From the NCBI GenBank assembly GCA_965116245.1, contig OZ220497.1, positions 2,728,001-2,792,000 of the forward strand: a stretch of 64,000 nucleotides of DNA, in the 5' to 3' direction. Under the pieces are notes generated by a model that had not been told where the DNA came from, did not search any database, and saw nothing but the letters and a program-made list of their open reading frames with translations. This DNA is from Poriferisodalis sp965116245. Lineage in GTDB: Bacteria > Actinomycetota > Acidimicrobiia > Acidimicrobiales > Poriferisodalaceae. Positions 1-10,200 of this stretch are shown piece after piece (position 1 is the first letter of the stretch; each line of letters opens with the position of its first letter). The translations under genes and the position numbers were made by a program.

Positions 1-394
1 TTGGCAGGACCTGAGCACAAATCTGAACTTCCAGAGCGGCCCCTGCGAGCAGCCATCGAGCCCAGGCCACCGATCGGCTCAAGCGCCCGTAACAGCACTG
101 CGTCACCAACGCCAGCCGATGCACACACAACGTTGGCACACCAGTGAATGCCATAGATCAGGTACACATACAGGCGGCCCGGTGGCCCGAACATGGAGGC
201 GTTGCGAGCTGTCGGACCAGCGCGCGAGTGGGCCGCTGGATCACCGTCACCGCAATATGCCTCAACCTCCACGATGCGCCCAGCGACCGGCGAGCCGCTG
301 TCATGTATGAGTACTTTGCCGATCAACTCAGGAGCAACCTCAGTTGCCGGGCGGTCGTAGAACGCTTGCGGCAAAGGGTCGCCTGTTGGAAGTC

Positions 395-398
<4 letters not shown>
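1..398 (-). CDS. mpg: 3-methyladenine DNA glycosylase (AAG/MPG family), 3' part cut by window edge
   Basis: This base-excision repair enzyme removes alkylated purines such as 3-methyladenine. The frame is open from a TTG at 398 to the left edge, giving 132 visible residues of a family of about 200. Visible family features are FYDRPATEVAPELIGKVL (from residue 13), VEVEAY (43-48, carrying the catalytic-type Glu46), DPAAHS, the strongly conserved FGPPGRLYVYLIYG block, and DLCSGP near the edge. The TTG overlaps the argH stop as TTGA, the same four-base coupling used throughout this region, which is why I chose it; no ATG or GTG lies upstream of the conserved part. An mpg gene after argH is also known from mycobacteria. 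The C-terminus is not seen. Confidence 0.9.
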
Positions 399-1896
<1,498 letters not shown>

Positions 1897-1900
<4 letters not shown>

Positions 1901-2358
1901 AGGTTCGCCAGTTGGCGGCAGCAATCTGCGACGGTTGCGCCGCCAAGTTCCTCGGCAGCTACGACGAAAAGCGTGTCGTCGCCAGCAACCGTGCCGACCA
2001 CACCCTCAAGGTTGCTGCGGTCAATGGCTGAGGCCACCACGTGAGCTGATCCCGGCGGTGTGCGCAGCACCACCAGGTTGAGCGAAGAGCGAACCTCCAG
2101 CACCCAGTCGGAAAACACTCGCCGCAGTGTGCTGGATGGCAGCGTCTCGAATGCGTCAGTCTCAGGAACGGCATACACGGTGCGTCCGGCGGTACGCATC
2201 TTCGCGACGCCTAGCTCGTCCAGGTCACGGCAAACGGTGGCCTGGGCGACTTCCACTGAGCGTTCCGCCAGCAGAGTTCTCAACTGCGCCTGACTACCAA
2301 TTTCGTGGTTTGCCAGCAACTCGCGAATGAGATGTTGTCGCTGCGCCTTGGTGCTCAT
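1897..2358 (-). CDS. argR: Arginine repressor ArgR
   Basis: Hexameric arginine-sensing transcriptional repressor of the arg genes. It has 153 residues, the normal family length. The N-terminal winged helix includes HLIRELLANHEIGSQAQL and the SVEVAQATVCRDLDELG recognition-helix region; the C-terminal arginine-binding and oligomerisation part contains VASAIDRSNLEGVVGTVAGDD-type sequence with the conserved GT.AGDDT. The ATG at 2358 overlaps the argF stop (ATGA). The frame is open further upstream inside argF, but the family start is here. It probably controls the operon from the AT-rich stretch upstream of argC. Confidence 0.96.
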
Positions 2359-3299
2359 GATGTTGCTTCGGCCAGCAACGTCAGCAGACCCCGAGCGACA
2401 TGCATTCGGTTTTCGGCTTGCTGCCACACTTTGCTGGACGGCCCGTCGATGACTTCTGCTGTTACTTCCTGGCCTCGGTGCGCGGGCAGACAGTGCAAGA
2501 AGACCGCTCCGTGGGCTGCCTGCGACATCAGATCCGAGGTGACCTGATACGGGCCAAACGAAGCAATCCGTTCGGTGCGTTCTTCCTCTTGACCCATGGA
2601 TGTCCATACATCGGTGCAGACCACCGATGCACCTTTGACGGCCTCGGCGGGGTCGTCGGTGACGGTGCATCCACCGCCAGCCGCATCGATTCGTTCGAGC
2701 GTCTCAGCGGCAGGGGCGTAACTTGTTGGCACTGCTAGCGAGCTCTCTATGCCGAGCATGGCGCAGCCGATTGCCAGCGAACGCCACACATTGTTGGCAT
2801 CGCCGACAAAAGCCACCCGCCCGACGCGCTGCGAGCCGGTGCATTGGAAACCGATGCGCTGAAATCCGACGCGCTGGAATCCGATGCACTGGAAGATAGT
2901 GAGCAGGTCCGCCAGCGCTTGACAGGGATGAGCGTCGTCGGACAGCAGATTGACTACAGGTGCCGCATCGCACGCCGCCATCCGCTCAAGCTGGCGATGT
3001 CGAAAGACGCGGGCCGCAACAATCGCGTGATAGCAGGCCAGCGTACGCACGATGTCCTCGGCGGACTCGCGTGTGTCCATCCCGACCTCTTCAGGTCGGA
3101 TGTATACGGGATGGCCGCCCAGTTGGGTGACAGCCAGCTCCATTGAGTTGCGTGTGCGGTTAGACGCCTTCTCGAACACCAGCGCAACTCCGCGGCCAGC
3201 CAATACGTCGGGCGCATCTGCTGCAGGGCGTGCCGATGCGTCAAGTACCCAGCGAAGTTCCTCAGCCGAGAGGTCGTCGACTTCCAGAAAGTGCCGCAT
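2355..3299 (-). CDS. argF: Ornithine carbamoyltransferase with inserted pentapeptide repeat
   Basis: Makes citrulline from ornithine and carbamoyl phosphate. 314 residues. The carbamoyl-phosphate loop reads SNRTRNS (usually STRTR), followed by HPCQALADL, DANNV and the ornithine loop HCLPAHRG. The ATG at 3299 shares one base with the argD stop (TGATG). Oddity: between ADLLTI and VAFVGDANNV, where family members have a short connector of about ten residues, this protein has five pentapeptide units of the form FQxxG encoded by 15-bp repeats (2820-2894). The rest of the enzyme looks intact, so it is probably active with a lengthened surface loop. The carbamoyl-phosphate partner enzyme carAB is also in the window. 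Confidence 0.95.
   Translation of the reverse strand: MRHFLEVDDLSAEELRWVLDASARPAADAPDVLAGRGVALVFEKASNRTRNSMELAVTQLGGHPVYIRPEEVGMDTRESAEDIVRTLACYHAIVAARVFRHRQLERMAACDAAPVVNLLSDDAHPCQALADLLTIFQCIGFQRVGFQRIGFQCTGSQRVGRVAFVGDANNVWRSLAIGCAMLGIESSLAVPTSYAPAAETLERIDAAGGGCTVTDDPAEAVKGASVVCTDVWTSMGQEEERTERIASFGPYQVTSDLMSQAAHGAVFLHCLPAHRGQEVTAEVIDGPSSKVWQQAENRMHVARGLLTLLAEATS
2820..2894 (-). repeat. Five 15-bp tandem units inside argF
   Basis: Five contiguous 15-bp units run in frame with argF and encode F/S-Q-x-x-G five times. Several differences between units are synonymous: the Phe codon is TTC or TTT, Gln is CAG or CAA, and the final Gly uses all four GGN codons. That pattern indicates the array is translated and held to a peptide consensus rather than being fresh slippage. 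Confidence 0.93.
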
Positions 3300-4570
3300 C
3301 AGCGCTTGTGACCTGCGCTGGCTAGCACGTTCGCGAACAGCGCGAGCCCCTCGTCGATTTGCTCGCTTGTGACAACCAGCGGTGGCGCGAAACGCACGGC
3401 TGTTGGTGTGATGCCGTTGATCACCAGACCGGCTTCCAAGCACGCAGCCGCTACCTCGGGTCCGCTACGTCCGATTGCCTCGGTATCTAGTTCCGCAGCG
3501 ATGAGCAGGCCGAGACCGCGCGTGTCAACTACGCCGTTGACACCCATCAACTTGCCTGCCAGCTCTTCGCCACGGGCCGCGGCTACTGCGGGCGCATCCA
3601 TCGCTTCCATCGTGCGCAGCACCGCACGGGCCGCACTGGCGGCTAACGGCTGACCACCAAATGTTGTGGCGTGATCGCCGGGTTGAAACGCTTCGGCTAC
3701 CTCACGGCGGGCCCAGACCGCGCCGATAGGAACGCCGTTACCGAGCGCTTTGGCCATCGTCACGATGTCTGGGCGTGCGGCACCGGTTGGGCCTCCGGAC
3801 GGATCAAAGTGGTGGTGCCATGCGAACCAGCGGCCAGTACGCGCCAGACCAGTTTGAACTTCATCAAAGATCAGCACCAGGCCACGTTCGTCGCATATGC
3901 GACGCACCTGATGCAGGTATGCGCCATCGGCAACATTTACGCCACCTTCTCCTTGCACGACCTCTAGGAGAACAGCACAACAGCTTGGGTCCAGCGCTGC
4001 TTCTAGGGCGTCTGCGTCGTTGTAGGGCACGTGGCGAAAACCCTCTGGCAGTGGCTGGAACGTCTCGTGTTTTTCGGGCTGACCAGTGGCGTGCAGCGTC
4101 GCCAGGGTGCGCCCATGAAACGAACGCAGCGCGCTGACCACGACATGGCGGCCACGGCCGCCGAATTTGCGGGCCAGCTTGATGGCTCCTTCCAGCGACT
4201 CAGCACCACTGTTACAGAAGAACACTTGACCGCCACCACCCTGCAGGCGGTCAATGGTGCGGGCGACATCTACTTGGGGTTCGGTGCCATACAGGTTGGA
4301 GACGTGCAGCAGTGTTCGCGCCTGTTCGCTGAGTGCTTCAGCGATCGCGGGGTGGGAGTGTCCGAGGGACGTGACGGCCAGTCCAGCCAGGAAATCCAGG
4401 TAGCGCTTACCGTCACGGTCAAACAGCTCACAGCCGCTACCGCGCACGAACTCAACTTGCGGCGGCGCGTAGGTGGGCATAAGCGGACTCTCGTTGAGCT
4501 GTGCCTCGCGCACAGCAGCATCAGCGGTAGCGGCTCCATTGGAGGCCTTAGGAAGCGTTGTCTGAGTCAT
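3299..4570 (-). CDS. argD: Acetylornithine aminotransferase
   Basis: PLP-dependent class III aminotransferase that converts N-acetylglutamate semialdehyde to N-acetylornithine. 423 residues. Seen are FLAGLAVTSLGHSHP near the N-terminus, FFCNSGAESLEGAIKLAR (PLP phosphate region), LIFDEVQTGLARTGRWFA, and the PLP lysine in TMAKALGNGVPIGA. An ATG at 4570 gives the standard start. The stop abuts argF. A 73-base gap separates it from argB upstream, the only real gap in the operon; it holds short G+T-rich imperfect repeats and no visible gene. Confidence 0.96.
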   Translation of the reverse strand: MTQTTLPKASNGAATADAAVREAQLNESPLMPTYAPPQVEFVRGSGCELFDRDGKRYLDFLAGLAVTSLGHSHPAIAEALSEQARTLLHVSNLYGTEPQVDVARTIDRLQGGGGQVFFCNSGAESLEGAIKLARKFGGRGRHVVVSALRSFHGRTLATLHATGQPEKHETFQPLPEGFRHVPYNDADALEAALDPSCCAVLLEVVQGEGGVNVADGAYLHQVRRICDERGLVLIFDEVQTGLARTGRWFAWHHHFDPSGGPTGAARPDIVTMAKALGNGVPIGAVWARREVAEAFQPGDHATTFGGQPLAASAARAVLRTMEAMDAPAVAAARGEELAGKLMGVNGVVDTRGLGLLIAAELDTEAIGRSGPEVAAACLEAGLVINGITPTAVRFAPPLVVTSEQIDEGLALFANVLASAGHKR

Positions 4571-4643
4571 GAGGATGTGGCCTTGTTCTGGGCTCTTGGG
4601 CTTAGGGGTTCCGTTGGTGAATCTGGCGCTGCTGGGCTTTCGG

Positions 4644-5537
4644 CTAGTGGCTTGTGACCGCAGCGGCGGGGTGGTCCGGGGTGATCATCGTGCCGACGCC
4701 TTCATCAGTGAACAGCTCTATGAGCACAACGTGAGGCACGCGGCCGTCAAGTAAGTGAGCGCTGTTCACACCGTTGCACACAGCGTTGACGCACGCTTCG
4801 ACCTTGGGGATCATTCCGCCGGCTACCTGCCCGCCGCTAAGCCTGCCAGCCAACGAGCGAGCAGATATTCGCCTCACCAGCGAACCGGGATCGTCAACAT
4901 CGTCGAGTAACCCCACGACGTCTGTCAGGTACACAACCTTCTCGGCATCCAGGGCGGAGGCCACGGCTCCCGCGACAGTGTCTGCGTTGATGTTGTAGGC
5001 CTGCCCTTTAGTGTCGGCACCGATCGTGGAGATGACCGGGATCAGCCCTTCAGCCAGTAGGCGTTCCAGCAGGTCGGTGTTGACGTCGGTCACATCGCCC
5101 ACGAAACCCAGTTCGGGATTGCGCGCCGTGGCAGTGATGACACGGCCATCTTCCCCGGAGATACCCACAGCCAGCGGTCCATGCACGTTGATCGCGCCCA
5201 CGATGTCGCGGTTGACTTTGCCGACCAGCACCATGCGTGCGATGTCCAGAGTTTCGGCGTCAGTCACCCTCAACCCATCGCGAAACTCCGACGTTTTGCC
5301 GAGTCGCGCCATGAGCTCGCCGATCTGCGGCCCGCCGCCATGCACGACCACCGGTGCCAGACCGATCTGGCGCAACAGCACCATGTCGGCTGCGAAACCG
5401 TCAGTCAATGCAGTGTCGACCATTGCACTGCCACCGAACTTGACTACTACCACCTTGCCGCGCCAACGGCTGATGTACGGCAGCATCTCAACCAGCAGCT
5501 CAGCTCGCTCACGCGCATCGGCGCCTGCTGCGTTCAT
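4644..5537 (-). CDS. argB: Acetylglutamate kinase
   Basis: Phosphorylates N-acetylglutamate, usually the arginine-controlled step. 297 residues. It shows KVVVVKFGGSAM (ATP site), VVHGGGPQIG (substrate loop), VGDVTDVN and the C-terminal GGMIPKVEACVNAV block. The ATG at 5537 overlaps the argC stop (ATGA). In most actinobacteria argJ sits between argC and argB; here argC is joined directly to argB. Confidence 0.96.
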   Translation of the reverse strand: MNAAGADARERAELLVEMLPYISRWRGKVVVVKFGGSAMVDTALTDGFAADMVLLRQIGLAPVVVHGGGPQIGELMARLGKTSEFRDGLRVTDAETLDIARMVLVGKVNRDIVGAINVHGPLAVGISGEDGRVITATARNPELGFVGDVTDVNTDLLERLLAEGLIPVISTIGADTKGQAYNINADTVAGAVASALDAEKVVYLTDVVGLLDDVDDPGSLVRRISARSLAGRLSGGQVAGGMIPKVEACVNAVCNGVNSAHLLDGRVPHVVLIELFTDEGVGTMITPDHPAAAVTSH

Positions 5538-6676
5538 GGCATCAACCCAGCCGTCGGCAGGCCAGCGGTCTCTGGGAGACCCAGAGCCAGATTCGCGCAC
5601 TGAACTGCTGCGCCTGACGCGCCCTTGACCAGATTGTCGATGGCGCTGAGCACCACCAACCAGCCGGTGCGTGGGTCCACTCGGGCACTGAGGTGGCAGG
5701 TATTCGCGCCAAGTGTTGCTTTGGTATGGGGAGCATCGCGATGCACCACCACAAAGGGTTCGTCCGCGTAGAAGGTCGCCAGCAACTCAAGTGCGTCTTC
5801 GGTTGTGAGCCCGTTGGTCGGCCTGGCGTAGCAGGTAGCCAGAATGCCGCGCACCATTGGTGCTAGATGAGGAGTGAACAATACTTGGCACCCGGTGACC
5901 TGTTCGATCTCGGGGGTATGGCGATGGTCCAGCAAGCCGTAGGCCACAAAATCCTCGTCGACAGCAGAGAAAGTCGTATTGGGTTTAGGAGCACGACCCG
6001 CACCACTGACTCCTGATGCCGCGTCAACTACCACTCCGCTAGTGGAGATGTGACCGCTGCGAGCGAATGGTGCCAACGCCAGGGCTGCCGCGGTGGGATA
6101 ACACCCGGGGACAGCTACAGCCGACGCACCGCGCAGCGCTGCTCGACCGAGTTCGGGCAGTCCGTAGGGGATTTCGCCCAGCAGTTCCGGCATCGGATGC
6201 TCAACGCCGTACCACTGTGGGTATTGCGCCGCGTCCACCAAGCGAAAGTCTGAACCCAGATCAACCACGCAGCCCACCCGCTTGTACAAATCGGCGACGA
6301 CTGGCGCGCTGGCCATATGCGGCAAACCCAAGAACACCAGATCCAGTCCGACAAAGCTCGCCGAGTCGTAAGCGCTGTAGCGGAGTTCGCCGTAGTCGGC
6401 AGCCAGACTCGGATACAGATCGCGAACGGCCGTGCCAGCCATAGTTTCGCCAGCTACCGCAACCACCTTCAATGACGGGTGCGATGCTGTAAGACGCATC
6501 AGTTCTGCGCCGGTGTAACCGGACGCGCCCACAATTCCGACGCGCACCCGCTCGGTGACTACTGAGTCCCTATTCGCTGGGTCTCTGTTTGCGCTGTCCC
6601 TGTTGGCAGTGTCCCGATTCGCAGTGTCCCTATTCGCCGTGTCAAGGCTCGGGGTTGAGCTGTCTTGTGCGTCCAT
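5534..6676 (-). CDS. argC: N-acetyl-gamma-glutamyl-phosphate reductase with N-terminal repeat
   Basis: NADPH-dependent reduction of acetylglutamyl phosphate. The catalytic domain begins at VRVGIVGASGYTGAELMRL and has the catalytic cysteine in VAVPGCYPT and the GLPELG/FTPHLAPM blocks. With the ATG at 6676 the enzyme carries about 45 extra N-terminal residues, mostly the pentapeptide D-x-A-N-R repeated five times. A GTG immediately before RVGIVG could also start translation, giving an ordinary ArgC. I favour the ATG because the repeat units differ mainly at wobble positions, as expected if they are translated. First gene of the arginine operon. Confidence 0.93.
   Translation of the reverse strand: MDAQDSSTPSLDTANRDTANRDTANRDSANRDPANRDSVVTERVRVGIVGASGYTGAELMRLTASHPSLKVVAVAGETMAGTAVRDLYPSLAADYGELRYSAYDSASFVGLDLVFLGLPHMASAPVVADLYKRVGCVVDLGSDFRLVDAAQYPQWYGVEHPMPELLGEIPYGLPELGRAALRGASAVAVPGCYPTAAALALAPFARSGHISTSGVVVDAASGVSGAGRAPKPNTTFSAVDEDFVAYGLLDHRHTPEIEQVTGCQVLFTPHLAPMVRGILATCYARPTNGLTTEDALELLATFYADEPFVVVHRDAPHTKATLGANTCHLSARVDPRTGWLVVLSAIDNLVKGASGAAVQCANLALGLPETAGLPTAGLMP
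6569..6643 (-). repeat. Five 15-bp tandem units at the argC N-terminus
   Basis: Five 15-bp units encode D-x-A-N-R in the argC frame. The Ala codon varies GCG/GCC/GCA, Asn AAT/AAC and Arg AGG/CGG/AGA, while the amino acids stay fixed; only the second residue (Thr, Ser, Pro) changes. This is direct evidence for selection on the peptide. Confidence 0.93.
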
Positions 6677-6837
6677 GGCGGTGTGTCCATTTCTGCCATC
6701 GGCCCTTGTGCTGGCCTGTTTCTTGGTTGTGCAACTGAACAGAAGCGGTAGCTGAGTGCGAGCGGCAATCAAACACAAGCGTCGGCCGCGAGCCCGCAGG
6801 AATCAGGGCCGAGGCTCACGCTAGCAGGTTCGCAGCC

Positions 6838-6870
6838 AGTCTATGCATTCAAATGTAAAAATATTCGCAG
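6838..6870 (-). promoter_or_regulatory. Possible ArgR operator upstream of argC
   Basis: An unusually AT-rich patch about 165 bases upstream of argC reads, on the minus strand, TGCGAATATTTTTACATT followed by TGAATGCAT. This resembles two adjacent ARG boxes (TGAAT and ATTCA-like half sites). It stands out in a G+C-rich intergenic region and fits control by the argR gene of this operon. The match is by eye only. Confidence 0.35.
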
Positions 6871-7109
6871 TTGGGTCCGATTCGTAGCGTTCAGTCATGC
6901 AATACGCAGTCTTGTAATGCGCAGTGTTGAGCTGCACCTTGCTGAGCTGGTCCCGTGAGCGTGTTTCGCCAGTGTTGCCCCTGCGTTGCTGCCGGGTTGC
7001 TGCTGCGTTTCGGTTCCGGACAGTTATGCTCCTACCCGAAAGGGCCAACGACGTCCCTGCAAACGCTGAGCCCCACTCGCAGTACTCGCTCAATGGGAAC
7101 TCACTCAGT

Positions 7110-7165
7110 GCTAGCTCCGCAGTGCTGCCTCCTCAGGGCTAGCTCCTTAGGGCTAGCTCCTCAGG
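7110..7165. repeat. 14-bp tandem repeat upstream of gltB
   Basis: Units GCTAGCTCCTTAGG (7138-7151) and GCTAGCTCCTCAGG (7152-7165) are adjacent and near-identical, with degenerate copies before them. GCTAGC is itself palindromic. It is an intergenic example of the short tandem repeats seen across the window. Confidence 0.8.
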
Positions 7166-7209
7166 CGGAGTAACTGAGAACACGGCACTACGCCAACGGG
7201 ACGTCGCAT

Positions 7210-10200
7210 ATGCCAGCCAGAAACCCAGCAAGCAAACCGGCGGTTCGCACGGCTCCCTACAGCCAGCCGCCCGCTGCGCAAGGCCTTTATGACCCTGCAT
7301 TTGAGCATGATTCGTGCGGCGTCGGCTTCGTGGCCGACATGTCCGGGGTGCCTAGTCGGGCCGTAGTTGATCAGGCACTGCAGTGTCTAACCAATTTGGA
7401 CCATCGCAGCGCTACAGGCGCCGAGGCCAACGTCGGCGATGGAATCGGTATCACCATCGGCATACCCGATGCGTTCTTGCGCGAAGTGTGCGAATTTGAA
7501 CTTCCGCCTTTCGGCCAGTACGCAGTCGGCACGGCATTCCTTCCACGCGCTGAGGTCAACGCGGCCGTCACATCCATCGAAACAATCATGTCCCAAGAGG
7601 GTCTGGCAGTACTGGGCTGGCGCGATGTGCCCACCGATCCGTCTTCACTGGGGAAGTTCGCCACCGATCCCATGCCTGTCTTTCGCATGTTGTTCGTGGC
7701 TGCGCCGCAGACTGAACGCCTCAGCGGGTTGGATCTGGAGCGGCGGGTCTACGTAGCTCGCAAACGCACTGAGCACGAGATTGACCCTGCCCCGTACTTC
7801 CCGTCGTTGTCGTGCCGAACACTCATCTACAAGGGAATGCTGACCTGCAGCCAGTTCGCAGAGTTTTTTCCCGACTTAAGGCACCCCCGAATGGCCTCAA
7901 CTCTCGCCGTGCTGCACTCTCGTTTCAGCACCAACACCTTCCCGTCGTGGCCGCTCGCGCACCCCTACCGCATGCTCGCCCACAACGGCGAGATCAACAC
8001 CGTGATGGGCAACCGCAACTGGATGCGAGCACGAGAAGGAACGCTGTGGAGTCCGCTGTTCGCTGACCCCGACGGGACCAACCGGCTAGAACGCACCTAC
8101 CCCGTGTGTACACCCGGCGCATCGGACACCGCCAGCTTCGATGAGGTCCTGGAACTACTCCACCTAGGCGGGCGCAGCTTGCCCCACGCCGTGCTGATGA
8201 TGATCCCAGAAGCCTGGGAGAACCATGCCCGCATGCCTCAGGACAAGCACGATTTCTATGAATTCCACGCCTCAATGATGGAACCGTGGGATGGCCCTGC
8301 TTGCATCGCATTCACCGACGGCACCGTCGTTGGAGCGGTGCTGGACCGCAACGGCTTGCGACCTGCGCGCTACTGGGAGACCTCCGACGGGCTCGTCGTA
8401 ATGGCGTCCGAAGTTGGTGTCGCCGACATCGAGTCTGGCCGCGTAGTCCGCAAAGGTCGCTTGCAGCCAGGTCGGATGTTCTTGGTGGACACGTCGCAGG
8501 GCCGCATAGTCGGCGACGAGGAAATCAAGCACAGCCTGGTGACCGCAGCCCCCTATGGCGATTGGCTGGCCGAAGGGCTAGCCCACCTGGAAGACCTGCC
8601 ACCACGATTTAGCCTGACACCGCAGCATTCTTCGGTAACGCTGCGACAGCGCAAGTTCGGTTACACCTCTGAGGAGCTTCGCATCCTCATTGCGCCAATG
8701 GCCCGCACAGGTATGGAACCAATCGGGTCAATGGGCACCGACACGCCCATTGCGGTGTTGTCGCAGCGACCGCGGCTGCTGTTCGACTACTTCAGCCAGT
8801 TGTTTGCGCAGGTCACTAATCCCCCGCTGGACGCAATCAGAGAAGAACTGGTCACATCCACCAAAGCCAAAATCGGCCCGGAAGCAAACCTGCTACAACC
8901 GGGACCCGCATCGTGTCGGCAGATCGTTCTCCCTTCTCCGATCCTGTCAAATGAGGACCTTGCCAAGATCCTGTACATCGATGAAGACCGTTTCATCAGC
9001 GAGAACCGCAGCACCAACGAAAAAGCCCCAGGCATCCACCCAAACATTCAGCAATATCAGCCTTTTGCGGTGGATGGGCTGTATCGGGTTGACGAGGGCG
9101 GCGTCGGCATGGAGCGAGCGATCGCTGATGTGTGCGCGCGGGTGGACGAGGCCATCGACGGCGGCGCCCGGATCGTTGTTTTGTCGGATCGCTACAGCGA
9201 TGGACAGCTTGCGCCGATTCCCTCGCTGCTGCTTACTAGCGCGGTACATCATCACCTTGTGCGCAACAAGACCCGCACCATGGTGGGCTTGGTGACTGAG
9301 TGCGGCGACGCGCGCGAGGTGCATCACATGGCCTTGTTGCTGGGCTACGGAGCTAGCGCTGTCAACCCTTACTTGGCGTTTGAGTCCATTGACGACCTGG
9401 TGCGACGTGGCGTCATCACAGAAGTAGACGAGCGGGCTGCTAAGCGCAACTACATCAAGGCGTGTACCAAGGGTGTGCTGAAGGTGATGTCCAAAATGGG
9501 TATCTCGACAGTGGCCAGCTACACCGGAGCACAGGTTTTTGAAGCGGTAGGTCTAGGGACTGACCTCATAGACCGCTACTTCAGCGGCACCACCTCCAAA
9601 CTGGACGGTGTCGGACTTGATGTGCTCGCCACAGAAGTTGGCGAACGCCACAAGTTCGCGTATCTCGACAACCCCACCGAAGTAGCGCACCGCGACCTGT
9701 GGCCGGGCGGCGAATACCAATGGCGGCGCGAGGGCGAGTACCACCTGTTCAACCCAGAGACCGTCTACAAGCTGCAGCACTCAACACGAGCTGGCCGCTA
9801 TGAGATCTTCAAGGAATACTCACAACTCGTGGACGATCAGTCCACCGAGCTTGCGACCTTGCGTGGCCTGTTTGAACTGCGACCGGCCCCGGGCGGACCG
9901 ATCCCAGTTGACCAGGTGGAGCCGGTTTCGGAAATCGTAAAGCGATTCTCAACCGGGGCGATGAGCTACGGCTCAATATCGGCCGAGGCCCACGAGACGT
10001 TGGCCATTGCCATGAACCGCATTGGCGGCAAGTCCAACACCGGCGAGGGTGGCGAGGACCCGCAACGTTACGTGGCCGACCCGAACGGCGATCTGCGACG
10101 TTCTGCCATCAAACAGGTTGCGTCGGGGCGCTTCGGTGTCACCTCCGAGTACTTGACCAACGCCGACGATCTACAGATCAAGATGGCCCAAGGCGCCAAG

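Larger units (their letters stand above)
6779..7209. other. Intergenic region between divergent argC and gltB
   Basis: No gene is supported here. The left part holds the possible ArgR operator (6838-6870). At about 6898-6930 an imperfect direct repeat of GCAATACGCAGT/GTAATGCGCAGT occurs. At 7110-7165 a 14-bp motif, GCTAGCTCCTCAGG and variants, is repeated three to four times. Promoters for both operons must lie here, but I cannot place -10 and -35 boxes with confidence. Confidence 0.7.

Noticed and set aside
6821..7093. Small minus-strand frame upstream of argC
   Set aside because: No ribosome site, no protein-like composition, and it covers the probable operator and promoter region.
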